Assembly: GCA_903825065.1 (NCBI GenBank)
Contig: CAIJZG010000059.1
Coordinates: 1-17,110, forward strand
DNA: 17,110 nt
Direction: 5' to 3'
Origin: an uncultured Bacteroidota bacterium
GTDB lineage: Bacteria > Bacteroidota > Bacteroidia > Chitinophagales > Chitinophagaceae
Each line of letters opens with the position of its first letter. Position 1 is the first letter of the stretch. A model generated the notes under the pieces. That model worked only from the letters and a program-made list of their open reading frames with translations, did no database searches and had not been told where the DNA came from. Shown one piece after another: positions 1 through 7,547 of this stretch. The position numbers and the translations under genes were made by a program.

Positions 1-180
1 ATGGCTAATGATTTGTCTGAATTGAAAATACATAAAAGAAATTATACATTCATAGCCATTTGTTTGTTTTGCTTAGACAATATAAAATCAAAACAAACAA
101 AGACTTACTAAAATCAATTATTGGAAAAATGGGAATGTTCAAATCATGAATACCTAATATTTTTAAAACGAGTATTCGCT
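1..180. other. Non-coding stretch downstream of the minus-strand operon
   Basis: No convincing gene lies here. A plus-strand reading frame of 36 codons starts at base 1 with ATG and ends with TAA at 109-111. It has no recognisable motif, its lead-in lies outside the window, and most of its 3' half is an AT-rich inverted repeat (59-71 with 89-101), so I do not call it a gene. The stretch is the 3' side of the 802-aa minus-strand gene that ends at 181, so transcription of that operon should stop in or beyond it. Confidence 0.5.
59..101. repeat. 13-bp perfect inverted repeat
   Basis: TTTGTTTGTTTTG at 59-71 is exactly complementary to CAAAACAAACAAA at 89-101, with a 17-nt spacer. The arms are AT-rich and neither side is followed by a run of T, so it is not a classical intrinsic terminator. 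It lies about 80-120 nt beyond the stop of the minus-strand operon. It could act as an RNA hairpin at the transcript 3' end or as a protein-binding dyad; neither is shown by the sequence alone. Confidence 0.6.
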
Positions 181-2589
181 TTATTTAGTTTCCACCATTA
201 ATAACGAATATCCTGGCGTTCCATCCAAGCTAATACCCTGAACAATAATTGCATAATTACCTGGGAGGTCTGAAGTATAAAATTGTAGATTTTTTTTACC
301 GGTTTTATCGGTCATAATATTGGGTTCCCAAAAAAGTACATTTCTCATATCGGGCAAACGACTTTGATACCGTTCCGGTGAATTGTATTGGGGTATATAA
401 AAATCCCTGTGTTTTTGCATGCTTTCATATTCCAGTACCAATGCATTTGCATCTAGCGGAAAATTGGCTAGATCGCCTTGGTAGCTGTGATAACTCAATA
501 TACCATGACTCACAAGCCCTCCAGTAATATTGGTTTGAGAAAGCACATCCAACTGTTTTATTTTCAATGGATCAAATGCAATCATTTTATTAGTATTGAA
601 AACAGGAACGCCATCCATTAGTAATAAAGCCTCATCTTCATCAAATCGTTTTAATTTTTTATTCCATATATTAAATTGAAAATGGCCGCCCCTTTGCTTT
701 ACTCTTACCTCGCTTACATATTCTCTCATCACTTCTTCCATCGATGTAAATCTGGTATAAGCATCCAGCTGATAACTATTATCTGAATTGCCATAAAAAT
801 TGATGGTATCATTATTAATAGTTTCAGGAACTTTTTGATCAAAACTATGTTCCACCTGTGTAGCAAAGCTCCGAGTTATAAGATTATTCTTAGTAATGAG
901 TGGAAGATAAAATGGTTGGACCTTAGTATCTGAATTTTTATCTGAAAAAGGGTCAGTAATGTTTATCCGGTAATTACTGTCTATTTTATTATTGGTTTGT
1001 ACAATGATCTCTTTTGATGCTGAATAATAATTGCCGGGATTAAAAGTAATATCGCCATTTGTGTTACTTATTGCAGTTGAAAATTTGAAGTGCGTGCCTG
1101 GAACAGAAAGATAGGCCATGATTTTATCCGCGGCTGCTCCTGTTTTCTTTTGCGTGATTTTTCCACGAATAAGAGGACCCTCTGTTTCTGGCAAATACTC
1201 AAAAAACTTTTGGGTTCCTGTCTGAATGTCTTCCCATCGAAAACGAGACCAACCCTGCGTCAACATTAAGTTTTCGGTTGCAATTACTCTTTCTTTTTCT
1301 GTATTGGGATCATCATTTAAATAGAACGCAGGTGATTCAATACTTCCTTTTAAATCTGAACTTAGTAACAGATAACTCAATATATCTGTTTGTGAATTGG
1401 CAGATTGCAATGAATCTACCAAAAATACAGACATCGATAAATTAGCAGCTACCAACTGTAACAATTCATTTCGCGTGCTCAATGATATTGACAGTTTTTC
1501 TCGTTTGCCTGCGATTATCTTATTTGAAGAAAGATCAATGGCTAATTTCTTTTGGGGCTTTCTAAAATATAATCTTTCACAAACTGGTTTCCCCTTACTA
1601 TTGAAAATGGTAAAATGTGAGATCCCTTCAGCTAAAGTATTTTTGTCAACAGTAAATATAACTTCTCCATTTTTCATCTCATGTGCTAGAAAGTTCTTAT
1701 AGATCTGACCAGCATGAATAAATAAGTTGATTGTTTCATTAGAAGCATTACCTGTTGCATGTACTGTAATATTTATTTTTTGATCATCATTATCAGTAAG
1801 CTTTAGAACATATCCTGCATTATTGACTGGAGGAATTGGTTTTTGAATAATGGAATCACCTATTTGTATATGTGCAATATATTGATCACCTAACTTGGGA
1901 GTTAATTCAAAATTGCCCATCCCAAATTTCAAAGAATTAAATTGGACCACTGTATCATTTCTCTGATTTAAAATATATCCCTTACAAGAAACAGATGTTT
2001 CGTATTGGTCAATTGCTTTAAATGCAATCACCGAATTCACCCCATATAAAAGTGTTCCGCCTTCGGGAAAAAATTGAATATCATAGGATTTATTTTTAGA
2101 GGTGATAGCAGTTTTTCCGGTTTCACGTAATGTATTTACAATAGTAATTGGCTCTTCGTAATAAAATGCAGCTCCGAAATTTTTCATCCATTGAGTATAC
2201 CCCCTTAATAAATAATTTCCTGTAAGGATTGAACTAGGGATAGATATAGAAGCTTCGCCAGTTGATTCATTGATCGCTATTTTGGTTCTTAATACCGGGT
2301 TTTGATTTCTATCAAGGATATCAATATAAACAACTTTACTAAGTGACTTTAATGCGTGAAAAAAACCATCAGTGAGATAAGCTTTCATCCAAATAGTTTC
2401 TCCAGACAAATAGAAACTTTTATCGGTATGTATAAATACTTTTTCCTGAAAATGGTCTATTTGATAATTTTGGAAAGATGCTACTATGGAACCATTTGTT
2501 TTTTCCTGTGAGAATACCACCATCCTCATCAGTATTAAAAAAATGATCAGGATACTTACTTTAACTGTATATGTTTTTCTTTTTAACAT
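181..2589 (-). CDS. Secreted macroglobulin-like protein with barrel-less plug-like domain
   Basis: This 802-aa protein starts with a signal peptide (basic start, hydrophobic stretch about 10-26, likely cleavage near Phe-Ser-Gln). Residues about 45-155 carry the Bacteroidota macroglobulin MG2-like pattern: EKVFIHTDKSFYLSGE, followed by Leu-x-Gly-Asn-Tyr-Leu-Leu-Arg-Gly-Tyr. A carboxypeptidase-regulatory-like beta segment lies near 470-545. Residues about 611-710 resemble a TonB-receptor plug, with LLLMDGVPVF and a following Asp-Pro-Leu-Lys-Ile-Lys-Gln-Leu-Asp-Val, but no beta-barrel follows. The last 55 residues again look like a macroglobulin-type beta domain, with a Trp-Glu-Pro start, a Phe-Tyr-Thr-Ser-Asp core and a Gly-Asn-Tyr turn. 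Proteins of this type are known in Bacteroidota next to TonB-dependent receptors, and their function is not established. It is the last gene of the operon, 18 nt after the DUF4249 gene. I infer a periplasmic or outer-membrane partner of the receptor. Confidence 0.75.
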   Translation of the reverse strand: MLKRKTYTVKVSILIIFLILMRMVVFSQEKTNGSIVASFQNYQIDHFQEKVFIHTDKSFYLSGETIWMKAYLTDGFFHALKSLSKVVYIDILDRNQNPVLRTKIAINESTGEASISIPSSILTGNYLLRGYTQWMKNFGAAFYYEEPITIVNTLRETGKTAITSKNKSYDIQFFPEGGTLLYGVNSVIAFKAIDQYETSVSCKGYILNQRNDTVVQFNSLKFGMGNFELTPKLGDQYIAHIQIGDSIIQKPIPPVNNAGYVLKLTDNDDQKINITVHATGNASNETINLFIHAGQIYKNFLAHEMKNGEVIFTVDKNTLAEGISHFTIFNSKGKPVCERLYFRKPQKKLAIDLSSNKIIAGKREKLSISLSTRNELLQLVAANLSMSVFLVDSLQSANSQTDILSYLLLSSDLKGSIESPAFYLNDDPNTEKERVIATENLMLTQGWSRFRWEDIQTGTQKFFEYLPETEGPLIRGKITQKKTGAAADKIMAYLSVPGTHFKFSTAISNTNGDITFNPGNYYSASKEIIVQTNNKIDSNYRINITDPFSDKNSDTKVQPFYLPLITKNNLITRSFATQVEHSFDQKVPETINNDTINFYGNSDNSYQLDAYTRFTSMEEVMREYVSEVRVKQRGGHFQFNIWNKKLKRFDEDEALLLMDGVPVFNTNKMIAFDPLKIKQLDVLSQTNITGGLVSHGILSYHSYQGDLANFPLDANALVLEYESMQKHRDFYIPQYNSPERYQSRLPDMRNVLFWEPNIMTDKTGKKNLQFYTSDLPGNYAIIVQGISLDGTPGYSLLMVETK

Positions 2590-2607
2590 GTTATTATTTA
2601 AATATCC

Positions 2608-3786
2608 TTACCAGAATGATGGTTTTGCATTTGTACCACCCTGTGTTCTACAATCCACACATTCTTTTTTTACAATAATTAAAAACGGTATATTATTTCC
2701 TGTAAAATACCAGGGCGTATAAGAGGTGTCTTCATAGTTATATATTTCAAAATTATTAGGGTCTGTTGGAATGGTAATTGTGGTGCATTCGTTATGTGGC
2801 TCAATTTTTACCCAGTTCCCAGCAACTTGATCATTGGTGATGAATAGTCTCTTTTGTTGAACACTGCAAGCAGAAATAAAGCCTATCACAGGTTCGCTAG
2901 GATAATTTAAACTATGTATATTACTATTTAACTGTGAAGGAAGTAGATCAAATAAACTTCCTAGCGTTTGCGAATTATTTTGAACCAGCAACCAATATTG
3001 ATAAGCATCTTCAGTAATCGCATATTGGTTTACTAAAATACTATATCGGATGGTAATCCTTTCATTATTAAAAGGTATAAAAGTGATGGGCTGAAAACTA
3101 ATTACATCCTGACTTAACCCTAATGAATTAGCTACTGTAATATTGCTTGCGGGTGCAGTTGTGTAACATTGATGTGTTTGATTGGGGTCATTAGTAAAGT
3201 CTGCACCTAATGGTGTTACCATGCCATTTATTAATACCCAATAAGCCTGCTCTGGTGCGTTATGTTGCCAGGTTTCTGAATAATCCCAACGATAATAATG
3301 TGTGGAGTTGGAAGGATCGTGCGTGCTAACGTTGATAGTTACACCATTATTTACAACACTTTGTTTCCAGGTTACACTATCAATAGGAGCTGTTGCTTTA
3401 GGACTTACAAATGCAGATTGATAAAGATGCCCATCAGAAGTGGTAATGGCAAGCGCATATTGATCGTTCATTGTTAAGTTTAATATAGCACTTGTATATT
3501 TACCAGTATTATTTGTATCTAACATTGGGTAGGTATTTCCGGCAGCAGAAATAATAGATAAATGAGCACCTAATTCAGGTATAAATGAAACAGTATCTGA
3601 CAGGTTCCTGCTTCTACTTATATTGAATGTGGTAATACCATTCGCACCAGTATTAATCACGCCATCAACAACTAGATAACGATTAGAGGCTTTGATTGCT
3701 GGGGGATCATACTTTTTTACACAAGCAATAAAACTTATGATCAGTATTGCCACCGCCAGTATCCATATTTTTCTATTTCGTTTCAT
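2608..3786 (-). CDS. DUF4249 domain lipoprotein
   Basis: The product is 392 aa from the ATG at 3786-3784. An in-frame TTG three codons upstream (3795-3793) overlaps the receptor stop, but the ATG sits 5 nt after that stop and gives a standard lipoprotein signal: MKRNRK, a hydrophobic stretch, then Ile-Ala-Cys at residue 22. The N-terminal beta region (Tyr-Leu-Val-Val-Asp-Gly near 40) and the C-terminal Glu-Cys-Val-Asp-Cys-Arg, Gly-Gly and final Lys-Pro-Ser-Phe-Trp are hallmarks of DUF4249. Family members are usually encoded directly after a TonB-dependent receptor with an STN or carboxypeptidase-regulatory domain, as here. By analogy with SusD-type lipoproteins it may sit on the cell surface and help feed the receptor, but this is inference and no ligand is known. 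A Trp/Tyr-rich middle part fits a binding surface without proving one. Confidence 0.88.
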   Translation of the reverse strand: MKRNRKIWILAVAILIISFIACVKKYDPPAIKASNRYLVVDGVINTGANGITTFNISRSRNLSDTVSFIPELGAHLSIISAAGNTYPMLDTNNTGKYTSAILNLTMNDQYALAITTSDGHLYQSAFVSPKATAPIDSVTWKQSVVNNGVTINVSTHDPSNSTHYYRWDYSETWQHNAPEQAYWVLINGMVTPLGADFTNDPNQTHQCYTTAPASNITVANSLGLSQDVISFQPITFIPFNNERITIRYSILVNQYAITEDAYQYWLLVQNNSQTLGSLFDLLPSQLNSNIHSLNYPSEPVIGFISACSVQQKRLFITNDQVAGNWVKIEPHNECTTITIPTDPNNFEIYNYEDTSYTPWYFTGNNIPFLIIVKKECVDCRTQGGTNAKPSFW

Positions 3787-3791
3787 TCGGA

Positions 3792-6563
3792 TCAAAACTT
3801 TAAATTATAGGTGACAAATGGAATGATGGATCCAAAGATCGATAACTGATATCCCTGCACATGTCCACCTGTATTGATAAAATAAACCGAGTAAGCGTTC
3901 TGCCTGCCTGTTAAATTATAAATTCCTAAAGACCAGGAACTATGTATTTTTTGTTTTATTTTATGATTGCCATCCAGGTTGATTGACAGATCTGATCTAA
4001 AATAATCTGGAACCCTGAATTGATTTCTATCAGAGTAGTATAACGACGTTGCTCCACCAATATTGAAAGTAGCTAGAGGTAAAGTAATTGGTCTGCCAGT
4101 GCTGTATACCAAATTGCCCGATAAACTTATGCGATGTGAAAACTGATAATTAGCGATTAAATTCACACTATGTGGTTTATCAAAATCAGCTGGATAATAA
4201 TTTCCTTTGTTTACGCTTTCTCCTGCAAAAGGATCATTTGTTTTAAGGAAACTGCGTGAAAAAGTATAACTAAGCCAACCATTTAATTTGCCTGCTGTTT
4301 TCTTAACTAATAATTCGATACCATAAGCTTTTCCTTTGCTATTAAGCACTTCGGTTTCCACATGATGATTTAAAACCAAACTCGCCCCACTTTTATAATC
4401 TAAATAATCATCAATATTTTTATAATAAATTTCTACAGATGCTTCAATCGTATTATTTTTCAGATTTTTATAGTAGCCTAGAGAAATTTGATCCCCTGTT
4501 TGTGGTCGAATATTTGGATCACTCAATTTCCAAATATCGGTAGGCGAAATAGCTGTTGTATTCGATAACATATGAATATACTGCTCCAGTGTATTATAAC
4601 TAAGTTTAACGGAACTATTATTAGACAATTCATATTTCATCGAAACACGTATCTCCGGAGCCATATACGTTTTGATGATTTTGCCTGCAGGATATTGTAT
4701 AGAGCCTATGATTGTATTTACCGATTTGGGAACACCAGGTTGATATTGATTAAAACTTTGCGGTCCAAAATAATTGTAAACAGAAAAATGAAGGCCTGCA
4801 TTTAAGGAAAACTTATTGCTCACCGAATAAGTATCACCTAAATAAATGGCTGATTCAAGCGCTTGCTCCTTGGGAACTGTATTTGGTGCAACTAATGATT
4901 GATTTCCTGTTGGGGAATAAGTACCGGGATGTAACAAATAGTTGGTAGAAGTTAGTCCGAAATTTAATGCATGTTTATCATTCAATTTAAAGTTGAAATC
5001 AGCTCGAAAATTTTTCTGATTTATATCAAATCCCAAAGTATAACCATTAATGGGAACGAACTGACTAGACACAGAATACTGATAATGATCAATACCAGCA
5101 GTTATGACGCCATAAAATTTATTATTAAAAATATGCCGCCATTTGAAATTGGCGCTGGAGTTCCCATATTGATAAGTAGTATCATTATTGAAATTGAAAT
5201 TATCCCTGCTTAAATAACCTGTTAAATAGACAAAGTTTTTTGAGTTAATCGTATGGGTTACATGAAGATTAAGGTCATAAAAAGAAGCATCACTTCTATT
5301 ATAGGCAGTATTAGGTAAACTATGTAAAATCCAATTTGAATAAGTAGTTCTTCCTCCAATAATCACAGATGTTTTTCCATCATTCAAAGGGCCTTCTATA
5401 GAAAACTTACTGGTTAGTGGACTAATACCTGCAGCTCCTGTCCATTTTTTAGAGTTTCCGTCTTTCATTTGTACATCTAAAATAGAAGATAGCCGTCCGC
5501 CATATTTTTCGGGGATAGCACTTTTGTACAATTCAATACTTTTTACAATATCCGGATCAAATGCACTGAAGAAACCAAAGAGGTGCGATGGATTATATAT
5601 GGTGGCATCGTTAAATAAAATTAGGTTTTGGTCTGTCGATCCTCCTCTAACATTAAACCCAGAGCTTGCTTCACCTACTGAGGTAACTCCTGGTAAGGTA
5701 AGAACCACTTTCAAAATATCTGCTTCCCCAAATACTACCGGTACCAGTTTAATTGCTTTAACATTTAATTTAACAATACCCATCTGAACGCTTTTCACAT
5801 TAGCGCTTTTTTCGCGATTATATACCACTACTTCTTTCAGATTTTCCACAAAATCGCTTAGTTCAATATTAAGTTTGCCATCTGCATGAATGGCAAGTTG
5901 TTTAATTATGTCTTTCTTACCCATACTACTTATTCGCAATTTGCGCCATCCCTTTGGAAGGGTAATGGAATAATAACCAAACTGATCTGTTTGAACTTTT
6001 AGGTATGGGCTATCAATATTTAGAGTGGCACCTGCAATAGCTTCGCCGTTTCGAATATCTTTTACATAACCAGTAATAGTAGCTTTCCCTATATCGTGTC
6101 CTGTATTCTTTCCAATTTCGTATAACTTATTTTCAGTAGCTACCTTCAGCCTTTCATTATTCGCCAATCCATTTTCTAAACTGATATCATTTTGATTAAC
6201 TTCTGAACTAAACTTGTCGTTTTCATACAAACCAGCAGGTAAAGTTGATTTGAAAACTATTTTATTACTTACAAAAACATTATTATTGTTGTCAATTATA
6301 AAATGAAACTGGGTTTTATTAAAGACTCTTTCCAGTATTTGATTTAAGCTTACTTGTTTTACAGAAAGCGTAATCTGAAAATCTGACAACTCTGTTGAAT
6401 CAAAAAACAAATGACAGCCATAAGAAATTTCCAAGCTGTTGGCAAATTTTATAAAAGTGATATTGTCGACATTCCAGTCCGTAACTTTTACCTCCTGACA
6501 TAAAACTGATTGAGACCAGTACAAAAGGAGTATTGTTAAAAAGATAGCATATAGATAGCGCAT
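3792..6563 (-). CDS. TonB-dependent outer-membrane receptor with STN domain
   Basis: The 923-aa outer-membrane active transporter has a signal peptide ending near residue 22 (Val-Leu-Cys-Gln). An STN (secretin/TonB N-terminal) domain spans about 25-100, a carboxypeptidase-regulatory-like beta-sandwich about 162-247 (Ile-Thr-Gly-Tyr-Val-Lys-Asp start, Asp-Gln-Phe-Gly-Tyr-Tyr), and the plug about 268-370, with FNVRGGSTDQNLILFNDA and the Ser-Ile-Glu-Leu-Tyr-Lys/Pro-Glu-Lys-Tyr-Gly-Gly-Arg pattern. A beta-barrel runs to the C-terminal Phe. The ATG overlaps the TAA of the upstream 255-aa gene by one base, so translation is probably coupled. Partner genes downstream are DUF4249 and the macroglobulin/plug protein rather than SusD, so this is not a typical SusC. 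STN domains in FecA-like receptors signal to a FecR anti-sigma factor, but none is present in the window. Substrate unknown. Confidence 0.93.
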   Translation of the reverse strand: MRYLYAIFLTILLLYWSQSVLCQEVKVTDWNVDNITFIKFANSLEISYGCHLFFDSTELSDFQITLSVKQVSLNQILERVFNKTQFHFIIDNNNNVFVSNKIVFKSTLPAGLYENDKFSSEVNQNDISLENGLANNERLKVATENKLYEIGKNTGHDIGKATITGYVKDIRNGEAIAGATLNIDSPYLKVQTDQFGYYSITLPKGWRKLRISSMGKKDIIKQLAIHADGKLNIELSDFVENLKEVVVYNREKSANVKSVQMGIVKLNVKAIKLVPVVFGEADILKVVLTLPGVTSVGEASSGFNVRGGSTDQNLILFNDATIYNPSHLFGFFSAFDPDIVKSIELYKSAIPEKYGGRLSSILDVQMKDGNSKKWTGAAGISPLTSKFSIEGPLNDGKTSVIIGGRTTYSNWILHSLPNTAYNRSDASFYDLNLHVTHTINSKNFVYLTGYLSRDNFNFNNDTTYQYGNSSANFKWRHIFNNKFYGVITAGIDHYQYSVSSQFVPINGYTLGFDINQKNFRADFNFKLNDKHALNFGLTSTNYLLHPGTYSPTGNQSLVAPNTVPKEQALESAIYLGDTYSVSNKFSLNAGLHFSVYNYFGPQSFNQYQPGVPKSVNTIIGSIQYPAGKIIKTYMAPEIRVSMKYELSNNSSVKLSYNTLEQYIHMLSNTTAISPTDIWKLSDPNIRPQTGDQISLGYYKNLKNNTIEASVEIYYKNIDDYLDYKSGASLVLNHHVETEVLNSKGKAYGIELLVKKTAGKLNGWLSYTFSRSFLKTNDPFAGESVNKGNYYPADFDKPHSVNLIANYQFSHRISLSGNLVYSTGRPITLPLATFNIGGATSLYYSDRNQFRVPDYFRSDLSINLDGNHKIKQKIHSSWSLGIYNLTGRQNAYSVYFINTGGHVQGYQLSIFGSIIPFVTYNLKF

Positions 6564-7330
6564 TATTGTTGGGTCAATTGATCGTAATAGAAAAGAGTTT
6601 TCTGCAAAGTATTTTCGGGATCTTTTTTAAACTTTAATTTATTTTTTGAAATAAATTTTTTCAATTCCGATTTGTGATCCTTCAAAAGGGTTACTAATTT
6701 ATTTTCAGAATCAATCTCATAAAAAGTATTTTCCTTTTCAAGGTAATACTCATTATAGTCGAGATAAGTTGCAGTCTGGTCTTCGGCCTTCGATGAAAGT
6801 GTGAATTTTTTCTCATAAATCCCCCAGATGGTCTCATTCCCAGCATAAATTTTTTCTGCATAAAGTTTATTGGTATGCATAGCTAAAGCTGCTTTAACAT
6901 CTAACTTATCGAATTCGTGGTGATCAATAATGAAATAAGCTACTTTTTCATTTAGTAGTTGATAGGAAGTATTAGTTACTGGATTTGTAAGTACTAACGC
7001 ATTGTCTGGTATCTCAAAATGAAGTAAAATACTATCATATCTTTTGTCATCATAAAAAACTGATGCAACCAAAAAACTATCAGTATGAAAATATGGCGTA
7101 CCTATAAGTTTTTGTCCCTGAGTGGATGGTTTAAAATATTCATTTCCTGCATATAGATGGCTATTTTCTGCAATAAAAGTTTTATAGACATCTTTTGATT
7201 TTTGAACTGACTTTAGATAGATAGAACTGTCAGCAGATGGCTGTGATTGGACGGAAAGTAAACTAATTATGAAAACTGTAAATAGGGTAGTTAAAGACTT
7301 TAAAAAACAGGAATTTTTTGAGCTAGTCAT
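6563..7330 (-). CDS. Secreted protein of unknown function, first gene of receptor operon
   Basis: I do not recognise this 255-aa protein. It has a signal peptide (Lys-containing start, hydrophobic segment about 13-27, likely cleavage after Val-Gln-Ser-Gln) and no lipobox cysteine, so it is probably periplasmic or surface-exposed. The middle has alternating hydrophobic beta-like strands with many Tyr, for example near 60-110. The C-terminal third (about 200-255) is rich in Lys and Glu and looks helical. Its stop codon shares a base with the start of the TonB-dependent receptor, which strongly suggests one transcript and a linked role. As the first gene of the operon, its promoter should lie in the spacer shared with the divergent 754-aa gene. 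It could be a family-specific accessory of STN-type receptors. Confidence 0.75.
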   Translation of the reverse strand: MTSSKNSCFLKSLTTLFTVFIISLLSVQSQPSADSSIYLKSVQKSKDVYKTFIAENSHLYAGNEYFKPSTQGQKLIGTPYFHTDSFLVASVFYDDKRYDSILLHFEIPDNALVLTNPVTNTSYQLLNEKVAYFIIDHHEFDKLDVKAALAMHTNKLYAEKIYAGNETIWGIYEKKFTLSSKAEDQTATYLDYNEYYLEKENTFYEIDSENKLVTLLKDHKSELKKFISKNKLKFKKDPENTLQKTLFYYDQLTQQ

Positions 7331-7405
7331 ATTACGAAAATTAATCTTTTTTTCTAAACTGGCAAGAAAACCTGCAGTTAAAGAATTACTCCATAAGGTA
7401 AAGAA

Positions 7406-7442
7406 ATAGTTAAAAGATAGCTGGTAAGTTTTATTTAACTAT
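7406..7442. promoter_or_regulatory. Inverted repeat in divergent spacer, 9-bp arms
   Basis: ATAGTTAAA at 7406-7414 and TTTAACTAT at 7434-7442 are exact reverse complements with a 19-nt spacer. They lie between the start of the minus-strand receptor operon (7330) and the plus-strand gene at 7548. The position and spacing would suit a dimeric regulator site or a cruciform. The arms are AT-rich, so chance is a real alternative. Confidence 0.35.
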
Positions 7443-7457
7443 CTATTGTTAGCATTT

Positions 7458-7482
7458 CCTTAAAACTCGCATAGTTTTAGGG
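7458..7482. promoter_or_regulatory. Dyad, candidate operator in divergent spacer
   Basis: TAAAACT at 7461-7467 and AGTTTTA at 7473-7479 form a perfect 7-bp dyad around a 5-nt centre (CGCAT). Two further C-G pairs (7458-7459 with 7481-7482) and one T-G match extend it to about 10 pairs. It lies 65-90 nt upstream of the ATG at 7548. It could bind a regulator of one or both divergent units. I could not find a convincing Bacteroidota -33/-7 promoter beside it. Confidence 0.4.
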
Positions 7483-7547
7483 TATATTAATTTTACATTA
7501 AACTAATGCTTTGAATTAATATCTATTAACTGTATAATTATATCGAT

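Noticed and set aside
1..111. 36-codon plus-strand frame beginning with ATG at base 1
   Set aside because: It has no homology I can recognise, overlaps an inverted repeat, and its upstream context lies outside the window, so chance is the simplest reading.
1397..1702. 101-codon plus-strand frame inside the 802-aa minus-strand gene
   Set aside because: It lies wholly antisense to a well-supported gene, and its translation lacks any domain or signal pattern.
3787..3795. TTG start for the DUF4249 gene overlapping the receptor stop
   Set aside because: An ATG 9 nt later begins a normal lipoprotein signal just after the stop, so the TTG is unnecessary.
3792..6563. Classification of the receptor as SusC
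   Set aside because: There is no SusD neighbour, and the DUF4249 and macroglobulin-like partners point to another receptor group.
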